Positions 1 to 14,700 of a stretch of 64,000 bases of DNA are shown piece by piece. Position 1 is the stretch's first letter. Every line of letters starts with the position of its first letter. Source of the DNA: Sepiola atlantica. Lineage: Eukaryota > Mollusca > Cephalopoda > Sepiida > Sepiolidae. Where the stretch lies: positions 682,001 through 746,000 of the forward strand of contig CAUVYP010001198.1 in NCBI GenBank assembly GCA_963556195.1. The letters run 5' to 3'. The notes beneath the pieces are model-generated. The model did no database searches, was not told the DNA's origin, and saw only the letters and a program-made list of their open reading frames with translations. Both the position numbers and the translations under genes were made by a program.

Positions 1-3000
1 GCTTTTGTTTATAACTTCCACATTTATTCGAATTGTGAAACGAAACTTTGTAGACAGTCGCGGAGACACATCTTCTACTGAAGTACCAAGTTTCAGAAGT
101 GCAGCTCTTGTACTGCCGGAGATATGTCGATACAAACTGAATACGCAAAACAACAAAATTAAGCGCGTTTTAAAGTTGATAGCGCTTTTGTTTATAACTT
201 CCACATTTATTCGAATTGTGCCACGAAACTTTGCAGACCATCGCGGAGAGGCATTTTCTACTGAAGTACCAAGTTTCAGAAGTGCAGCTCTTGTACTGCC
301 GGAGATATGTCGATACAAACTGAATACGCAAAACATCAACAAAATTAGGCGCGTTTTAAAGTTGATATCGCTTTTGTTTATAACTTTTACATTTATTTGA
401 ATTGTGAAACGAAACTTTGTAGACAGTCGCGGAGACACATTTTCTACTGAAGTACCAAGTTTCAGAAGTGCAGCTCTTGTACTACCGGAGATGTGTCGAT
501 ACAAACTGAATACGCAAAACATCAAATAATTTAGCGCGTTTTAAAGTTAATATCGCTTTTGTTTATAACTTCCACATTTATTCGAATTGTGAAACGAAAC
601 TTTGCAGACCGTCGCGGAAGTGCATTATCTACTGGAGTACAAAGTTTCAGAAGTGCAGCTCTTGTACTACCGGAGATGTGTCGATACAAACTGAATACGC
701 AAAACATCTACAAAATTTAGTGCGTTTTAAAGTTGATATCGCTTTTGTTTATAACTTCCACATTTATTCGAATTGTGAAACGAAACTTTGTAGACAGTCG
801 CGGAGACACATTTTCTACTGAAGTATCAAGGTTCAGAAGTGCAGCTCTTGTACTACCGGAGATATGTCGATACAAACTGAATACGCAAAACATCTACAAA
901 ATTTAGCGCGTTTAAAAGTTGATAGCGCTTTTGTTTATAACTTTCAGATTTATTCGAATTGTGGCACGAAACTTTACAGATCATCGCGGAGAGGCATTTT
1001 CTACTGAAGTACCAAGTTTCAGAAGTGCAGCTCTTGTACTGCCGGAGATATGTCGATACAAACTGAATACGCAAAACATCAACAAAATTAAGCGCGTTTT
1101 AAAGTTGATATCGCTTTTGTTTATAACTTCCACATTTATTCGAATTGTGCCACGAAACTTTGCAGACAGTCGCGGAGACACATTTTCTACTGAAGTACCA
1201 AGGTTCAGAAGTGCAGCTCTTGTACTACCGGAGATGTGTCGATACAAACTGAATACGCAAAACATCTACAAAATTTAGTGCGTTTTAAAGTTGATAGCGC
1301 TTTTGTTTATAACTTCCACATTTATTCGAATTGTGAAACGAAACTTTGCAGACCGTCGCGGAAGTGCATTATCTACTGGAGTACAAAGTTTCAGAAGTGC
1401 AGCTCTTGTACTACCGGAGATGTGTCGATACAAACTGAATATGCAAAACATCTACAAAATTTAGTGCGTTTTAAAGTTGATATCGCTTTTGTTTATAACT
1501 TCCACATTTATTCGAATTGTGAAACGAAACTTTGTAGACAGTCGCGGAGACACATTTTCTACTGAAGTACCAAGGTTCAGAAGTGCAGCTCTTGTACTAC
1601 CGGAGATTTGTCGATACAAACTGAATACGTAAAACATCAACAAAATTTAGTGCGTTTTAAAGTTGATATCGCTTTTGTTTATAACTTCCACATTTATTCG
1701 AATTGTGCCACGAAACTTTGTAGACAGTAACGGAGACACATTTTCCACTGAAGTACCAAGTTTCAGAAGTGCAGCTCTTGTACTACCGGAGATATATCGA
1801 TACAAACTGAATACGCAAAACATCAACAAAATTTAGCGCGTTTTAAAGTTGATATCGCTTTTGTTTATAACTTGCACATTTATTCGAATTGTGAAACGAA
1901 ACTTTGTAGACAGTCGGGGAGACACATTTTCTACTGAAGTACCAAGTTTCAGAAGTGCAGCTCTTGTACTACCGGAGATATGTCGATACAAACTGAATAC
2001 GCAAAACATCAACAAAATTTAGCGCGTTTTAAAGTTAATATCGCTTTTGTTTATAACTTCCACATTTATTCGAATTGTGAAACCAAACTTTGTAGACAGT
2101 CGCGGAGACACATCTTCTACTGAAGTACCAAGTTTCAGAAGTGCAGCTCTTGTACTGCCGGAGATATGTCGATACAAACTGAATACGCAAAACATCAACA
2201 AAATTTAGCGCGTTTTAAAGTTGATAGCGCTTTTGTTTATAACTTCCACATTTATTCGAATTGTGCCACGAAACTTTGCAGACCGTCGCGGAAGTGCATT
2301 ATCTACTGGAGTACCAAGTTTCAGAAGTGCAGCTCTTGTACTACCGGAGATGTGTCGATACAAACTGAATACGCAAAACATCTACAAAATTTAGTGCGTT
2401 TTAAAGTTGATATCGCTTTAGTTTATAACTTGAACATTTATTCGAATTGTGAAACGTAACTTTGTAGACAGTCGGGGAGACACATTTTCTACTGAAGTAC
2501 CAAGTTTCAGAAGTGCAGATATTGTACTACCGGAGATGTGTCGATACAAACTGAATACGCAAAACATCAACAAAATTTAGCGCGTTTTAAAGTTGATATC
2601 GCTTTTGTTTATAACTTGCACATTTATTCGAATTGTGCCACGAAACTTTGCAGACAGTAACGGAGACACATTTTCCACTGAAGTACCAAGTTTCAGAAGT
2701 GCAGCTCTTGTACTACCGGAGATATATCGATACAAACTGAATACGCAAAACATCAACAAAATTTAGCGCGTTTTAAAGTTGATATCGCTTTTGTTTATAA
2801 CTTGCACATTTATTCGAATTGTGAAACGAAACTTTGTAGACAGTCGGGGAGACACATTTTCTACTGAAGTACCAAGTTTCAGAAGTGCAGCTCTTGTACT
2901 ACCGGAGATATGTCGATACAAACTGAATACGCAAAACATCAACAAAATTTAGCGCGTTTTAAAGTTAATATCGCTTTTGTTTATAACTTCCACATTTATT

Positions 3001-4079
3001 CGAATTGTGAAACCAAACTTTGTAGACAGTCGCGGAGACACATCTTCTACTGAAGTACCAAGTTTCAGAAGTGCAGCTCTTGTACTGCCGGAGATATGTC
3101 GATACAAACTGAATACGCAAAACATCAACAAAATTTAGCGCGTTTTAAAGTTGATAGCGCTTTTGTTTATAACTTCCACATTTATTCGAATTGTGCCACG
3201 AAACTTTGCAGACCATCGCGGAGAGGCATTTTCTACTGAAGTACCAAGTTTCAGAAGTGCAGCTCTTGTACTGCCGGAGATATGTCGATACAAACTGAAT
3301 ACGCAAAACATCAACAAAATTAGGCGCGTTTTAAAGTTGATATCGCTTTTGTTTATAACTTTTACATTTATTGTAATTGTGAAACGAAACTTTGTAGACA
3401 GTCGCGGAGACACATTTTCTACTGAAGTACCAAGTTTCAGAAGTGCAGCTCTTGTACTACCGGAGATGTGTCGATACAAACTGAATACGCAAAACATCTA
3501 CAAAATTTAGTGCGTTTTAAAGTTGATAGCGCTTTTGTTTATAACTTCCACATTTATTCGAATTGTGCCACGAAACTTTACAGATCATCGCGGAGAGGCA
3601 TTTTCTACTGAAGTACCAAGTTTCAGAAGTGCAGCTCTTGTACTACCGGAGATATGTCGATACAAACTGAATACGCAAAACATCAACAAAATTAAGCGCG
3701 TTTTAAAGTTGATATCGCTTTAGTTTATAACTTGAACATTTATTCGAATTGTGAAACGTAACTTTGTAGACAGTCGGGGAGACACATTTTCTACTGAAGT
3801 ACCAAGTTTCAGAAGTGCAGATATTGTACTACCGGAGATGTGTCGATACAAACTGAATACGCAAAACATCAACAAAATTTAGCGCGTTTTAAAGTTGATA
3901 TCGCTTTTGTTTATAACTTGCACATTTATTCGAATTGTGAAACGAAACTTTGTAGACAGTCGGGGAGACACATTTTCTACTGAAGTACCAAGTTTCAGAA
4001 GTGCAGCTCTTGTACTACCGGAGATATGTCGATACAAACTGAATACGCAAAACATCAAATAATTTAGCGCGTTTTAAAG
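1..4079. repeat. Domain I block of 22 monomers
   Basis: Monomer order: E*, F, G, J, K, A, B, J, K2, L, C'', E', J', M, L, C'', E', F, G', A, M, C''. The sequence starting at 1 reappears at 4088, an offset of 4087 bp. That is 22 x 186 minus 5, explained by one 3-bp deletion (AACAACAAAATT instead of ACATCAACAAAATT) and two 1-bp deletions (CATCAAATAATTT). L, C'' and E' occur twice (1663-2220 and 2593-3150), a tandem duplication of 930 bp separated by J' and M. Confidence 0.85.
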
Positions 4080-7000
4080 TTAATATCGCTTTTGTTTATA
4101 ACTTCCACATTTATTCGAATTGTGAAACGAAACTTTGTAGACAGTCGCGGAGACACATCTTCTACTGAAGTACCAAGTTTCAGAAGTGCAGCTCTTGTAC
4201 TGCCGGAGATATGTCGATACAAACTGAATACGCAAAACAACAAAATTAAGCGCGTTTTAAAGTTGATAGCGCTTTTGTTTATAACTTCCACATTTATTCG
4301 AATTGTGCCACGAAACTTTGCAGACCATCGCGGAGAGGCATTTTCTACTGAAGTACCAAGTTTCAGAAGTGCAGCTCTTGTACTGCCGGAGATATGTCGA
4401 TACAAACTGAATACGCAAAACATCAACAAAATTAGGCGCGTTTTAAAGTTGATATCGCTTTTGTTTATAACTTTTACATTTATTTGAATTGTGAAACGAA
4501 ACTTTGTAGACAGTCGCGGAGACACATTTTCTACTGAAGTACCAAGTTTCAGAAGTGCAGCTCTTGTACTACCGGAGATGTGTCGATACAAACTGAATAC
4601 GCAAAACATCAAATAATTTAGCGCGTTTTAAAGTTAATATCGCTTTTGTTTATAACTTCCACATTTATTCGAATTGTGAAACGAAACTTTGCAGACCGTC
4701 GCGGAAGTGCATTATCTACTGGAGTACAAAGTTTCAGAAGTGCAGCTCTTGTACTACCGGAGATGTGTCGATACAAACTGAATACGCAAAACATCTACAA
4801 AATTTAGTGCGTTTTAAAGTTGATATCGCTTTTGTTTATAACTTCCACATTTATTCGAATTGTGAAACGAAACTTTGTAGACAGTCGCGGAGACACATTT
4901 TCTACTGAAGTATCAAGGTTCAGAAGTGCAGCTCTTGTACTACCGGAGATATGTCGATACAAACTGAATACGCAAAACATCTACAAAATTTAGCGCGTTT
5001 AAAAGTTGATAGCGCTTTTGTTTATAACTTTCAGATTTATTCGAATTGTGGCACGAAACTTTACAGATCATCGCGGAGAGGCATTTTCTACTGAAGTACC
5101 AAGTTTCAGAAGTGCAGCTCTTGTACTGCCGGAGATATGTCGATACAAACTGAATACGCAAAACATCAACAAAATTAAGCGCGTTTTAAAGTTGATATCG
5201 CTTTTGTTTATAACTTCCACATTTATTCGAATTGTGCCACGAAACTTTGCAGACAGTCGCGGAGACACATTTTCTACTGAAGTACCAAGGTTCAGAAGTG
5301 CAGCTCTTGTACTACCGGAGATGTGTCGATACAAACTGAATACGCAAAACATCTACAAAATTTAGTGCGTTTTAAAGTTGATAGCGCTTTTGTTTATAAC
5401 TTCCACATTTATTCGAATTGTGAAACGAAACTTTGCAGACCGTCGCGGAAGTGCATTATCTACTGGAGTACAAAGTTTCAGAAGTGCAGCTCTTGTACTA
5501 CCGGAGATGTGTCGATACAAACTGAATATGCAAAACATCTACAAAATTTAGTGCGTTTTAAAGTTGATATCGCTTTTGTTTATAACTTCCACATTTATTC
5601 GAATTGTGAAACGAAACTTTGTAGACAGTCGCGGAGACACATTTTCTACTGAAGTACCAAGGTTCAGAAGTGCAGCTCTTGTACTACCGGAGATTTGTCG
5701 ATACAAACTGAATACGTAAAACATCAACAAAATTTAGTGCGTTTTAAAGTTGATATCGCTTTTGTTTATAACTTCCACATTTATTCGAATTGTGCCACGA
5801 AACTTTGTAGACAGTAACGGAGACACATTTTCCACTGAAGTACCAAGTTTCAGAAGTGCAGCTCTTGTACTACCGGAGATATATCGATACAAACTGAATA
5901 CGCAAAACATCAACAAAATTTAGCGCGTTTTAAAGTTGATATCGCTTTTGTTTATAACTTGCACATTTATTCGAATTGTGAAACGAAACTTTGTAGACAG
6001 TCGGGGAGACACATTTTCTACTGAAGTACCAAGTTTCAGAAGTGCAGCTCTTGTACTACCGGAGATATGTCGATACAAACTGAATACGCAAAACATCAAC
6101 AAAATTTAGCGCGTTTTAAAGTTAATATCGCTTTTGTTTATAACTTCCACATTTATTCGAATTGTGAAACCAAACTTTGTAGACAGTCGCGGAGACACAT
6201 CTTCTACTGAAGTACCAAGTTTCAGAAGTGCAGCTCTTGTACTGCCGGAGATATGTCGATACAAACTGAATACGCAAAACATCAACAAAATTTAGCGCGT
6301 TTTAAAGTTGATAGCGCTTTTGTTTATAACTTCCACATTTATTCGAATTGTGCCACGAAACTTTGCAGACCATCGCGGAGAGGCATTTTCTACTGAAGTA
6401 CCAAGTTTCAGAAGTGCAGCTCTTGTACTGCCGGAGATATGTCGATACAAACTGAATACGCAAAACATCAACAAAATTAGGCGCGTTTTAAAGTTGATAT
6501 CGCTTTTGTTTATAACTTTTACATTTATTGTAATTGTGAAACGAAACTTTGTAGACAGTCGCGGAGACACATTTTCTACTGAAGTACCAAGTTTCAGAAG
6601 TGCAGCTCTTGTACTACCGGAGATGTGTCGATACAAACTGAATACGCAAAACATCTACAAAATTTAGTGCGTTTTAAAGTTGATAGCGCTTTTGTTCATA
6701 ACTTCCACATTTATTCGAATTGTGAAACGAAACTTTGCAGACCGTCGCGGAAGTGCATTATCTACTGGAGTACAAAGTTTCAGAAGTGCAGCTCTTGTAC
6801 TACCGGAGATGTGTCGATACAAACTGAATACGCAAAACATCTACAAAATTTAGTGCGTTTTAAAGTTGATATCGCTTTTGTTTATAACTTCCACATTTAT
6901 TCGAATTGTGAAACGAAACTTTGTAGACAGTCGCGGAGACACATTTTCTACTGAAGTACCAAGGTTCAGAAGTGCAGCTCTTGTACTACCGGAGATATGT

Positions 7001-7608
7001 CGATACAAACTGAATACGCAAAACATCTACAAAATTTAGCGCGTTTAAAAGTTGATAGCGCTTTTGTTTATAACTTTCAGATTTATTCGAATTGTGCCAC
7101 GAAACTTTACAGATCATCGCGGAGAGGCATTTTCTACTAAAGTACCAAGTTTCAGAAGTGCAGCTCTTGTACTACCGGAGATATGTCGATACAAACTGAA
7201 TACGCAAAACATCAACAAAATTTAGCGCGTTTTAAAGTTGATATCGCTTTAGTTTATAACTTGAACATTTATTCGAATTGTGAAACGTAACTTTGTAGAC
7301 AGTCGGGGAGACACATTTTCTACTGAAGTACCAAGTTTCAGAAGTGCAGATATTGTACTACCGGAGATGTGTCGATACAAACTGAATACGCAAAACATCA
7401 ACAAAATTTAGCGCGTTTTAAAGTTGATATCGCTTTTGTTTATAACTTGCACATTTATTCGAATTGTGAAACGAAACTTTGTAGACAGTCGGGGAGACAC
7501 ATTTTCTACTGAAGTACCAAGTTTCAGAAGTGCAGCTCTTGTACTACCGGAGATATGTCGATACAAACTGAATACGCAAAACATCAAATAATTTAGCGCG
7601 TTTTAAAG
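4080..7608. repeat. Domain I 19-monomer HOR (3529 bp)
   Basis: Monomer order: E*, F, G, J, K, A, B, J, K2, L, C'', E', F, G', J, K, A, M, C''. It follows block 1-4079 monomer by monomer as far as E', skips five monomers (930 bp), and rejoins at F. The same 19-monomer series recurs at 47862-51390, exactly 43782 bp away. The length equals 19 x 186 minus 5, again because of the 3-bp and two 1-bp deletions. Confidence 0.85.
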
Positions 7609-8720
7609 TTAATATCGCTTTTGTTTATAACTTCCACATTTATTCGAATTGTGAAACGAAACTTTGTAGACAGTCGCGGAGACACATCTTCTACTGAAGT
7701 ACCAAGTTTCAGAAGTGCAGCTCTTGTACTGCCGGAGATATGTCGATACAAACTGAATACGCAAAACAACAAAATTAAGCGCGTTTTAAAGTTGATAGCG
7801 CTTTTGTTTATAACTTCCACATTTATTCGAATTGTGCCACGAAACTTTGCAGACCATCGCGGAGAGGCATTTTCTACTGAAGTACCAAGTTTCAGAAGTG
7901 CAGCTCTTGTACTGCCTGAGATATGTCGATACAAACTGAATACGCAAAACATCAACAAAATTAGGCGCGTTTTAAAGTTGATATCGCTTTTGTTTATAAC
8001 TTTTACATTTATTTGAATTGTGAAACGAAACTTTGTAGACAGTCGCGGAGACACATTTTCTACTGAAGTACCAAGTTTCAGAAGTGCAGCTCTTGTACTA
8101 CCGGAGATGTGTCGATACAAACTGAATACGCAAAACATCTACAAAATTTAGTGCGTTTTAAAGTTGATAGCGCTTTTGTTTATAACTTCCACATTTATTC
8201 GAATTGTGAAACGAAACTTTGCAGACCGTCGCGGAAGTGCATTATCTACTGGAGTACCAAGTTTCAGAAGTGCAGCTCTTGTACTACCGGAGATGTGTCG
8301 ATACAAACTGAATACGCAAAACATCTACAAAATTTAGTGCGTTTTAAAGTTGATATCGCTTTAGTTTATAACTTGAACATTTATTCGAATTGTAAAACGT
8401 AACTTTGTAGACAGTCGGGGAGACACATTTTCTACTGAAGTACCAAGTTTCAGAAGTGCAGATATTGTACTACCGGAGATGTGTCGATACAAACTGAATA
8501 CGCAAAACATCAACAAAATTTAGCGCGTTTTAAAGTTGATATCGCTTTTGTTTATAACTTGCACATTTATTCGAATTGTGAAACGAAACTTTGTAGACAG
8601 TCGGGGAGACACATTTTCTACTGAAGTACCAAGTTTCAGAAGTGCAGCTCTTGTACTACCGGAGATATGTCGATACAAACTGAATACGCAAAACATCAAA
8701 TAATTTAGCGCGTTTTAAAG
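7609..8720. repeat. Domain I 6-monomer block (1112 bp)
   Basis: Order E*, F, G, J, M, C''. The following block starts with the same E*, F pair 1112 bp later (6 x 186 minus 4). This unit is absent from the corresponding place in the right-hand copy (around 51391), so it is either a tandem gain on the left or a loss on the right. Confidence 0.75.
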
Positions 8721-11700
8721 TTAATATCGCTTTTGTTTATAACTTCCACATTTATTCGAATTGTGAAACGAAACTTTGTAGACAGTCGCGGAGACACATC
8801 TTCTACTGAAGTACCAAGTTTCAGAAGTGCAGCTCTTGTACTGCCGGAGATATGTCGATACAAACTGAATACGCAAAACAACAAAATTAAGCGCGTTTTA
8901 AAGTTGATAGCGCTTTTGTTTATAACTTCCACATTTATTCGAATTGTGCCACGAAACTTTGCAGACCATCGCGGAGAGGCATTTTCTACTGAAGTACCAA
9001 GTTTCAGAAGTGCAGCTCTTGTACTGCCGGAGATATGTCGATACAAACTGAATACGCAAAACATCAACAAAATTAGGCGCGTTTTAAAGTTGATATCGCT
9101 TTTGTTTATAACTTTTACATTTATTGTAATTGTGAAACGAAACTTTGTAGACAGTCGCGGAGACACATTTTCTACTGAAGTACCAAGTTTCAGAAGTGCA
9201 GCTCTTGTACTACCGGAGATGTGTCGATACAAACTGAATACGCAAAACATCTACAAAATTTAGTGCGTTTTAAAGTTGATAGCGCTTTTGTTTATAACTT
9301 CCACATTTATTCGAATTGTGAAACGAAACTTTGCAGACCGTCGCGGAAGTGCATTATCTACTGGAGTACCAAGTTTCAGAAGTGCAGCTCTTGTACTACC
9401 GGAGATGTGTCGATACAAACTGAATACGCAAAACATCTACAAAATTTAGTGCGTTTTAAAGTTGATATCGCTTTTGTTTATAACTTCCACATTTATTCGA
9501 ATTGTGAAACGAAACTTTGTAGACAGTCGCGGAGACACATTTTCTACTGAAGTACTAAGGTTCAGAAGTGCAGCTCTTGTACTACCGGAGATATGTCGAT
9601 ACAAACTGAATACGCAAAACATCTACAAAATTTAGCGCGTTTAAAAGTTGATAGCGCTTTTGTTTATAACTTTCAGATTTATTCGAATTGTGCTACGAAA
9701 CTTTACAGACCATCGCGGAGAGGCATTTTCTACTGAAGTACCAAGTTTCAGAAGTGCAGCTCTTGTACTGCCGGAGATATGTCGATACAAACTGAATACG
9801 CAAAACATCAACAAAATTAAGCGCGTTTTAAAGTTGATATCGCTTTTGTTTATAACTTCCACATTTATTCGAATTGTGCCACGAAACTTTGCAGACAGTC
9901 GCGGAGACAAATTTACTACTGAAGTACCAAGTTTCAGAAGTGCAGCTCTTGTACTACCGGAGATATGTCGATACAAACTGAATACGCAAAACATCAACAA
10001 AATTTAGCGCGTTTTAAAGTTAATATCGCTTTTGTTTATAACTTCCACATTTATTCGAATTGTGAAACCAAACTTTGTAGACAGTCGCGGAGACACATCT
10101 TCTACTGAAGTACCAAGTTTCAGAAGTGCAGCTCTTGTACTGCCGGAGATATGTCGATACAAACTGAATACGCAAAACATCAACAAAATTAAGCGCGTTT
10201 TAAAGTTGATAGCGCTTTTGTTTATAACTTCCACATTTATTCGAATTGTGCCACGAAACTTTGCAGACCATCGCGGAGAGGCATTTTCTACTGAAGTACC
10301 AAGTTTCAGAAGTGCAGCTCTTGTACTGCCGGAGATATGTCGATACAAACTGAATACGCAAAACATCAACAAAATTAGGCGCGTTTTAAAGTTGATATCG
10401 CTTTTGTTTATAACTTTTACATTTATTTGAATTGTGAAACGAAACTTTGTAGACAGTCGCGGAGACACATTTTCTACTGAAGTACCAAGTTTCAGAAGTG
10501 CAGCTCTTGTACTACCGGAGATGTGTCGATACAAACTGAATACGCAAAACATCTACAAAATTTAGTGCGTTTTAAAGTTGATATCGCTTTTGTTTATAAC
10601 TTCCACTTTTATTCGAATTGTGCCACGAAACTTTGCAGACCGTCGCGGAGAGGCATTTTCTACTGAAGTACCAAGGTTCAGAAGTGCAGCTCTTGTACTA
10701 CCGGAGATATGTCGATACAAACTGAATACGCAAAACATCTACAAAATTTAGCGCGTTTAAAAGTTGATAGCGCTTTTGTTTATAACTTTCAGATTTATTC
10801 GAATTGTGCCACGAAACTTTACAGACCATCGCAGAGAGGCACTTTCTACTGAAGTACCAAGTTTCAGAAGTGCAGCTCTTGTACTGCCGGAGATATGTCG
10901 ATACAAACTGAATACGCAAAACATCAACAAAATTAAGCGCGTTTTAAAGTTGATATCGCTTTTGTTTATAACTTCCACATTTATTCGAATTGTGCCACGA
11001 AACTTTGCAGACAGTAACGGAGACACATTTTCCACTGAAGTACCAAGTTTCAGAAGTGCAGCTCTTGTACTACCGGAGATATGTCGATACAAACTGAATA
11101 CGCAAAACATCTACAAAATTTAGCGCGTTTTAAAGTTGATATCGCTTTTGTTTATAACTTGCACATTTATTCGAATTGTGAAACGAAACTTTGTAGACAG
11201 TCGGGGAGACACATTTTCTACTGAAGTACCAAGTTTCAGAAGTGCAGCTCTTGTACTACCGGAGATATGTCGATACAAACTGAATACGCAAAACATCAAC
11301 AAAATTTAGCGCGTTTTAAAGTTAATATCGCTTTTGTTTATAACTTCCACATTTATTTGAATTGTGAAACCAAACTTTGTAGACAGTCGCGGAGACACAT
11401 CTTCTACTGAAGTACCAAGTTTCAGAAGTGCAGCTCTTGTACTGCCGGAGATATGTCGATACAAACTGAATACGCAAAACATCAACAACATTTAGCGCGT
11501 TTTAAAGTTGATAGCGCTTTTGTTTATAACTTCCACATTTATTCGAATTGTGCCACGAAACTTTGCAGACCATCGCGGAGAGGCATTTTCTACTGAAGTA
11601 CCAAGTTTCAGAAGTGCAGCTCTTGTACTGCCGGAGATATGTCGATACAAACTGAATACGCAAAACATCAACAAAATTAGGCGCGTTTTAAAGTTGATAT

Positions 11701-14700
11701 CGCTTTTGTTTATAACTTTTACTTTTATTTGAATTGTGAAACGAAACTTTGTAGACAGTCGCGGAGACACATTTTCTACTGAAGTACCAAGTTTCAGAAG
11801 TGCAGATCTTGTACTACCGGAGATGTGTCGATACAAACTGAATACGCAAAACATCTACAAAATTTAGTGCGTTTTAAAGTTGATATCGCTTTTGTTTATA
11901 ACTTCCACTTTTATTCGAATTGTGCCACGAAACTTTGCAGACCGTCGCGGAGAGGCATTTTCTACTGAAGTACCAAGTTTCAGAAGTGCAGCTCTTGTAC
12001 TACCGGAGATGTGTCGATACAAACTGAATACGCAAAACATCTACAAAATTTAGTGCGTTTTAAAGTTGATATCGCTTTTGTTTATAACTTCCACATTTAT
12101 TCGAATTGTGAAACGAAACTTTGTAGACAGTCGCGGAGACACATTTTCTACTGAAGTACCAAGGTTCAGAAGTGCAGCTCTTGTACTACCGGAGATATGT
12201 CGATACAAACTGAATACGCAAAACATCTACAAAATTTAGCGCGTTTAAAAGTTGATAGCGCTTTTGTTTATAACTTTCAGATTTATTCGAATTGTGAAAC
12301 GAAACTTTACAGACCATCGCGGAGAGGCATTTTCTACTGAAGTACCAAGTTTCAGAAGTGCAGCTCTTGTACTGCCGGAGATATGTCGATACAAACTGAA
12401 TACGCAAAACCTTAACAAAATTAAGCGCGTTTTAAAGTTGATATCGCTTTTGTTTATAACTTGTACTATTATTCGAATTGTGCCACGAAACTTTGCAGAC
12501 AGTAACGGAGACACATTTTCCACTGAAGTACCAAGTTTCAGAAGTGCAGCTCTTGTACTACCGGAGATAGGTCGATACAAACTGAATACGCAAAACATCA
12601 ACAAAATTTAGCGCGTTTTAAAGTTGATATCGCTTTTGTTTATAACTTGCACATTTATTCGAATTGTGAAACGAAACTTTGTAGACAGTCGGGGAGACAC
12701 ATTTTCTACTGAAGTACCAAGTTTCAGAAGTGCAGCTCTTGTACTACCGGAGATATGTCGATACAAACTGAATACGCAAAACATCTACAAAATTTAGCGC
12801 GTTTTAAAGTTAATATCGCTTTTGTTTATAACTTCCACATTTATTCGAATTGTGAAACCAAACTTTGTAGACAGTCGCGGAGACACATCTTCTACTGAAG
12901 TACCAAGTTTCAGAAGTGCAGCTCTTGTACTGCCGGAGATATGTCGATACAAACTGAATACGCAAAACATCAACAAAATTTAGCGCGTTTTAATGTTGAT
13001 AGCGCTTTTGTTTATAACTTCCACATTTATTCGAATAGTGCCACGAAACTTTGCAGACCATCGCGGAGAGGCATTTTCTACTGAAGTACCAAGTTTCAGA
13101 AGTGCAGCTCTTGTACTGCCGGAGATATGTCGATACAAACTGAATACGCAAAACATCAACAAAATTAGGCGCGTTTTAAAGTTGATATCGCTTTTGTTTA
13201 TAACTTTTACATTTATTTGAATTGTGAAACGAAACTTTGCAGACCGTCCCGGAAGTGCATTATCTACTGGAGTACAAAGTTTCAGAAGTGCAGCTCTTGT
13301 ACTACCGGAGATGTGTCGATACAAACTGAATACGCAAAACATCTACAAAATTTAGTGCGTTTTAAAGTTGATATCGCTTTTGTTTATAACTTCCACATTT
13401 ATTCGAATTGTGAAACGAAACTTTGTAGACAGTCGCGGAGACACATTTTCTACTGAAGTACCAAGGTTCAGAAGTGCAGCTCTTGTACTACCGGAGATAT
13501 GTCGATACAAACTGAATACGCAAAACATCTACAAAATTTAGCGCGTTTAAAAGTTGATAGCGCTTTTGTTTATAACTTTCAGATTTATTCGAATTGTGCC
13601 ACGAAACTTTACAGACCATCGCGGAGAGGCATTTTCTACTGAAGTACCAAGTTTCAGAAGTGCAGCTCTTGTACTGCCGGAGATATGTCGATACAAACTG
13701 AATACGCAAAACATCAACAAAATTAAGCGCGTTTTAAAGTTGATATCGCTTTTGTTTATAACTTTTACATTTATTCGAACTGTGCCACGAAACTTTGCAG
13801 ACAGTCGCGGAGACACATTTTCCACTGAAGTACCAAGTTTCAGAAGTGCAGCTCTTGTACTACCGGAGATATGTCGATACAAACTGAATACGCAAAACAT
13901 CAACAAAATTTAGCGCGTTTTAAAGTTGATATCGCTTTTGTTTATAACTTGCACATTAATTCGAATTGTGAAACGAAACTTTGTAGACAGTCGGGGAGAC
14001 ACATTTTGCTACTGAAGTACCAAGTTTCAGAAGTGCAGATATTGTACTACCGGAGATGTGTCGATACAAACTGAATACGCAAAACATCAACAAAATTTAG
14101 CGCGTTTTAAAGTTGATATCGCTTTTGTTTATAACTTGCACATTTATTCGAATTGTGAAACGAAACTTTGTAGACAGTCGGGGAGACACATTTTCTACTG
14201 AAGTACCAAGTTTCAGAAGTGCAGCTCTTGTACTACCGGAGATATGTCGATACAAACTGAATACGCAAAACATCAAATAATTTAGCGCGTTTTAAAGTTA
14301 ATATCGCTTTTGTTTATAACTTCCACATTTATTCGAATTGTGAAACGAAACTTTGTAGACAGTCGCGGAGACACATCTTCTACTGAAGTACCAAGTTTCA
14401 GAAGTGCAGCTCTTGTACTGCCGGAGATATGTCGATACAAACTGAATACGCAAAACATCAACAAAATTAAGCGCGTTTTAAAGTTGATAGCGCTTTTGTT
14501 TATAACTTCCACATTTATTCGAATTGTGCCACGAAACTTTACAGACCATCGCGGAGAGGCATTTTCTACTGAAGTACCAAGTTTCAGAAGTGCAGCTCTT
14601 GTACTGCCGGAGATATGTCGATACAAACTGAATACGCAAAACATCAACAAAATTAGGCGCGTTTTAAAGTTGATATCGCTTTTGTTTATAACTTCCACAT

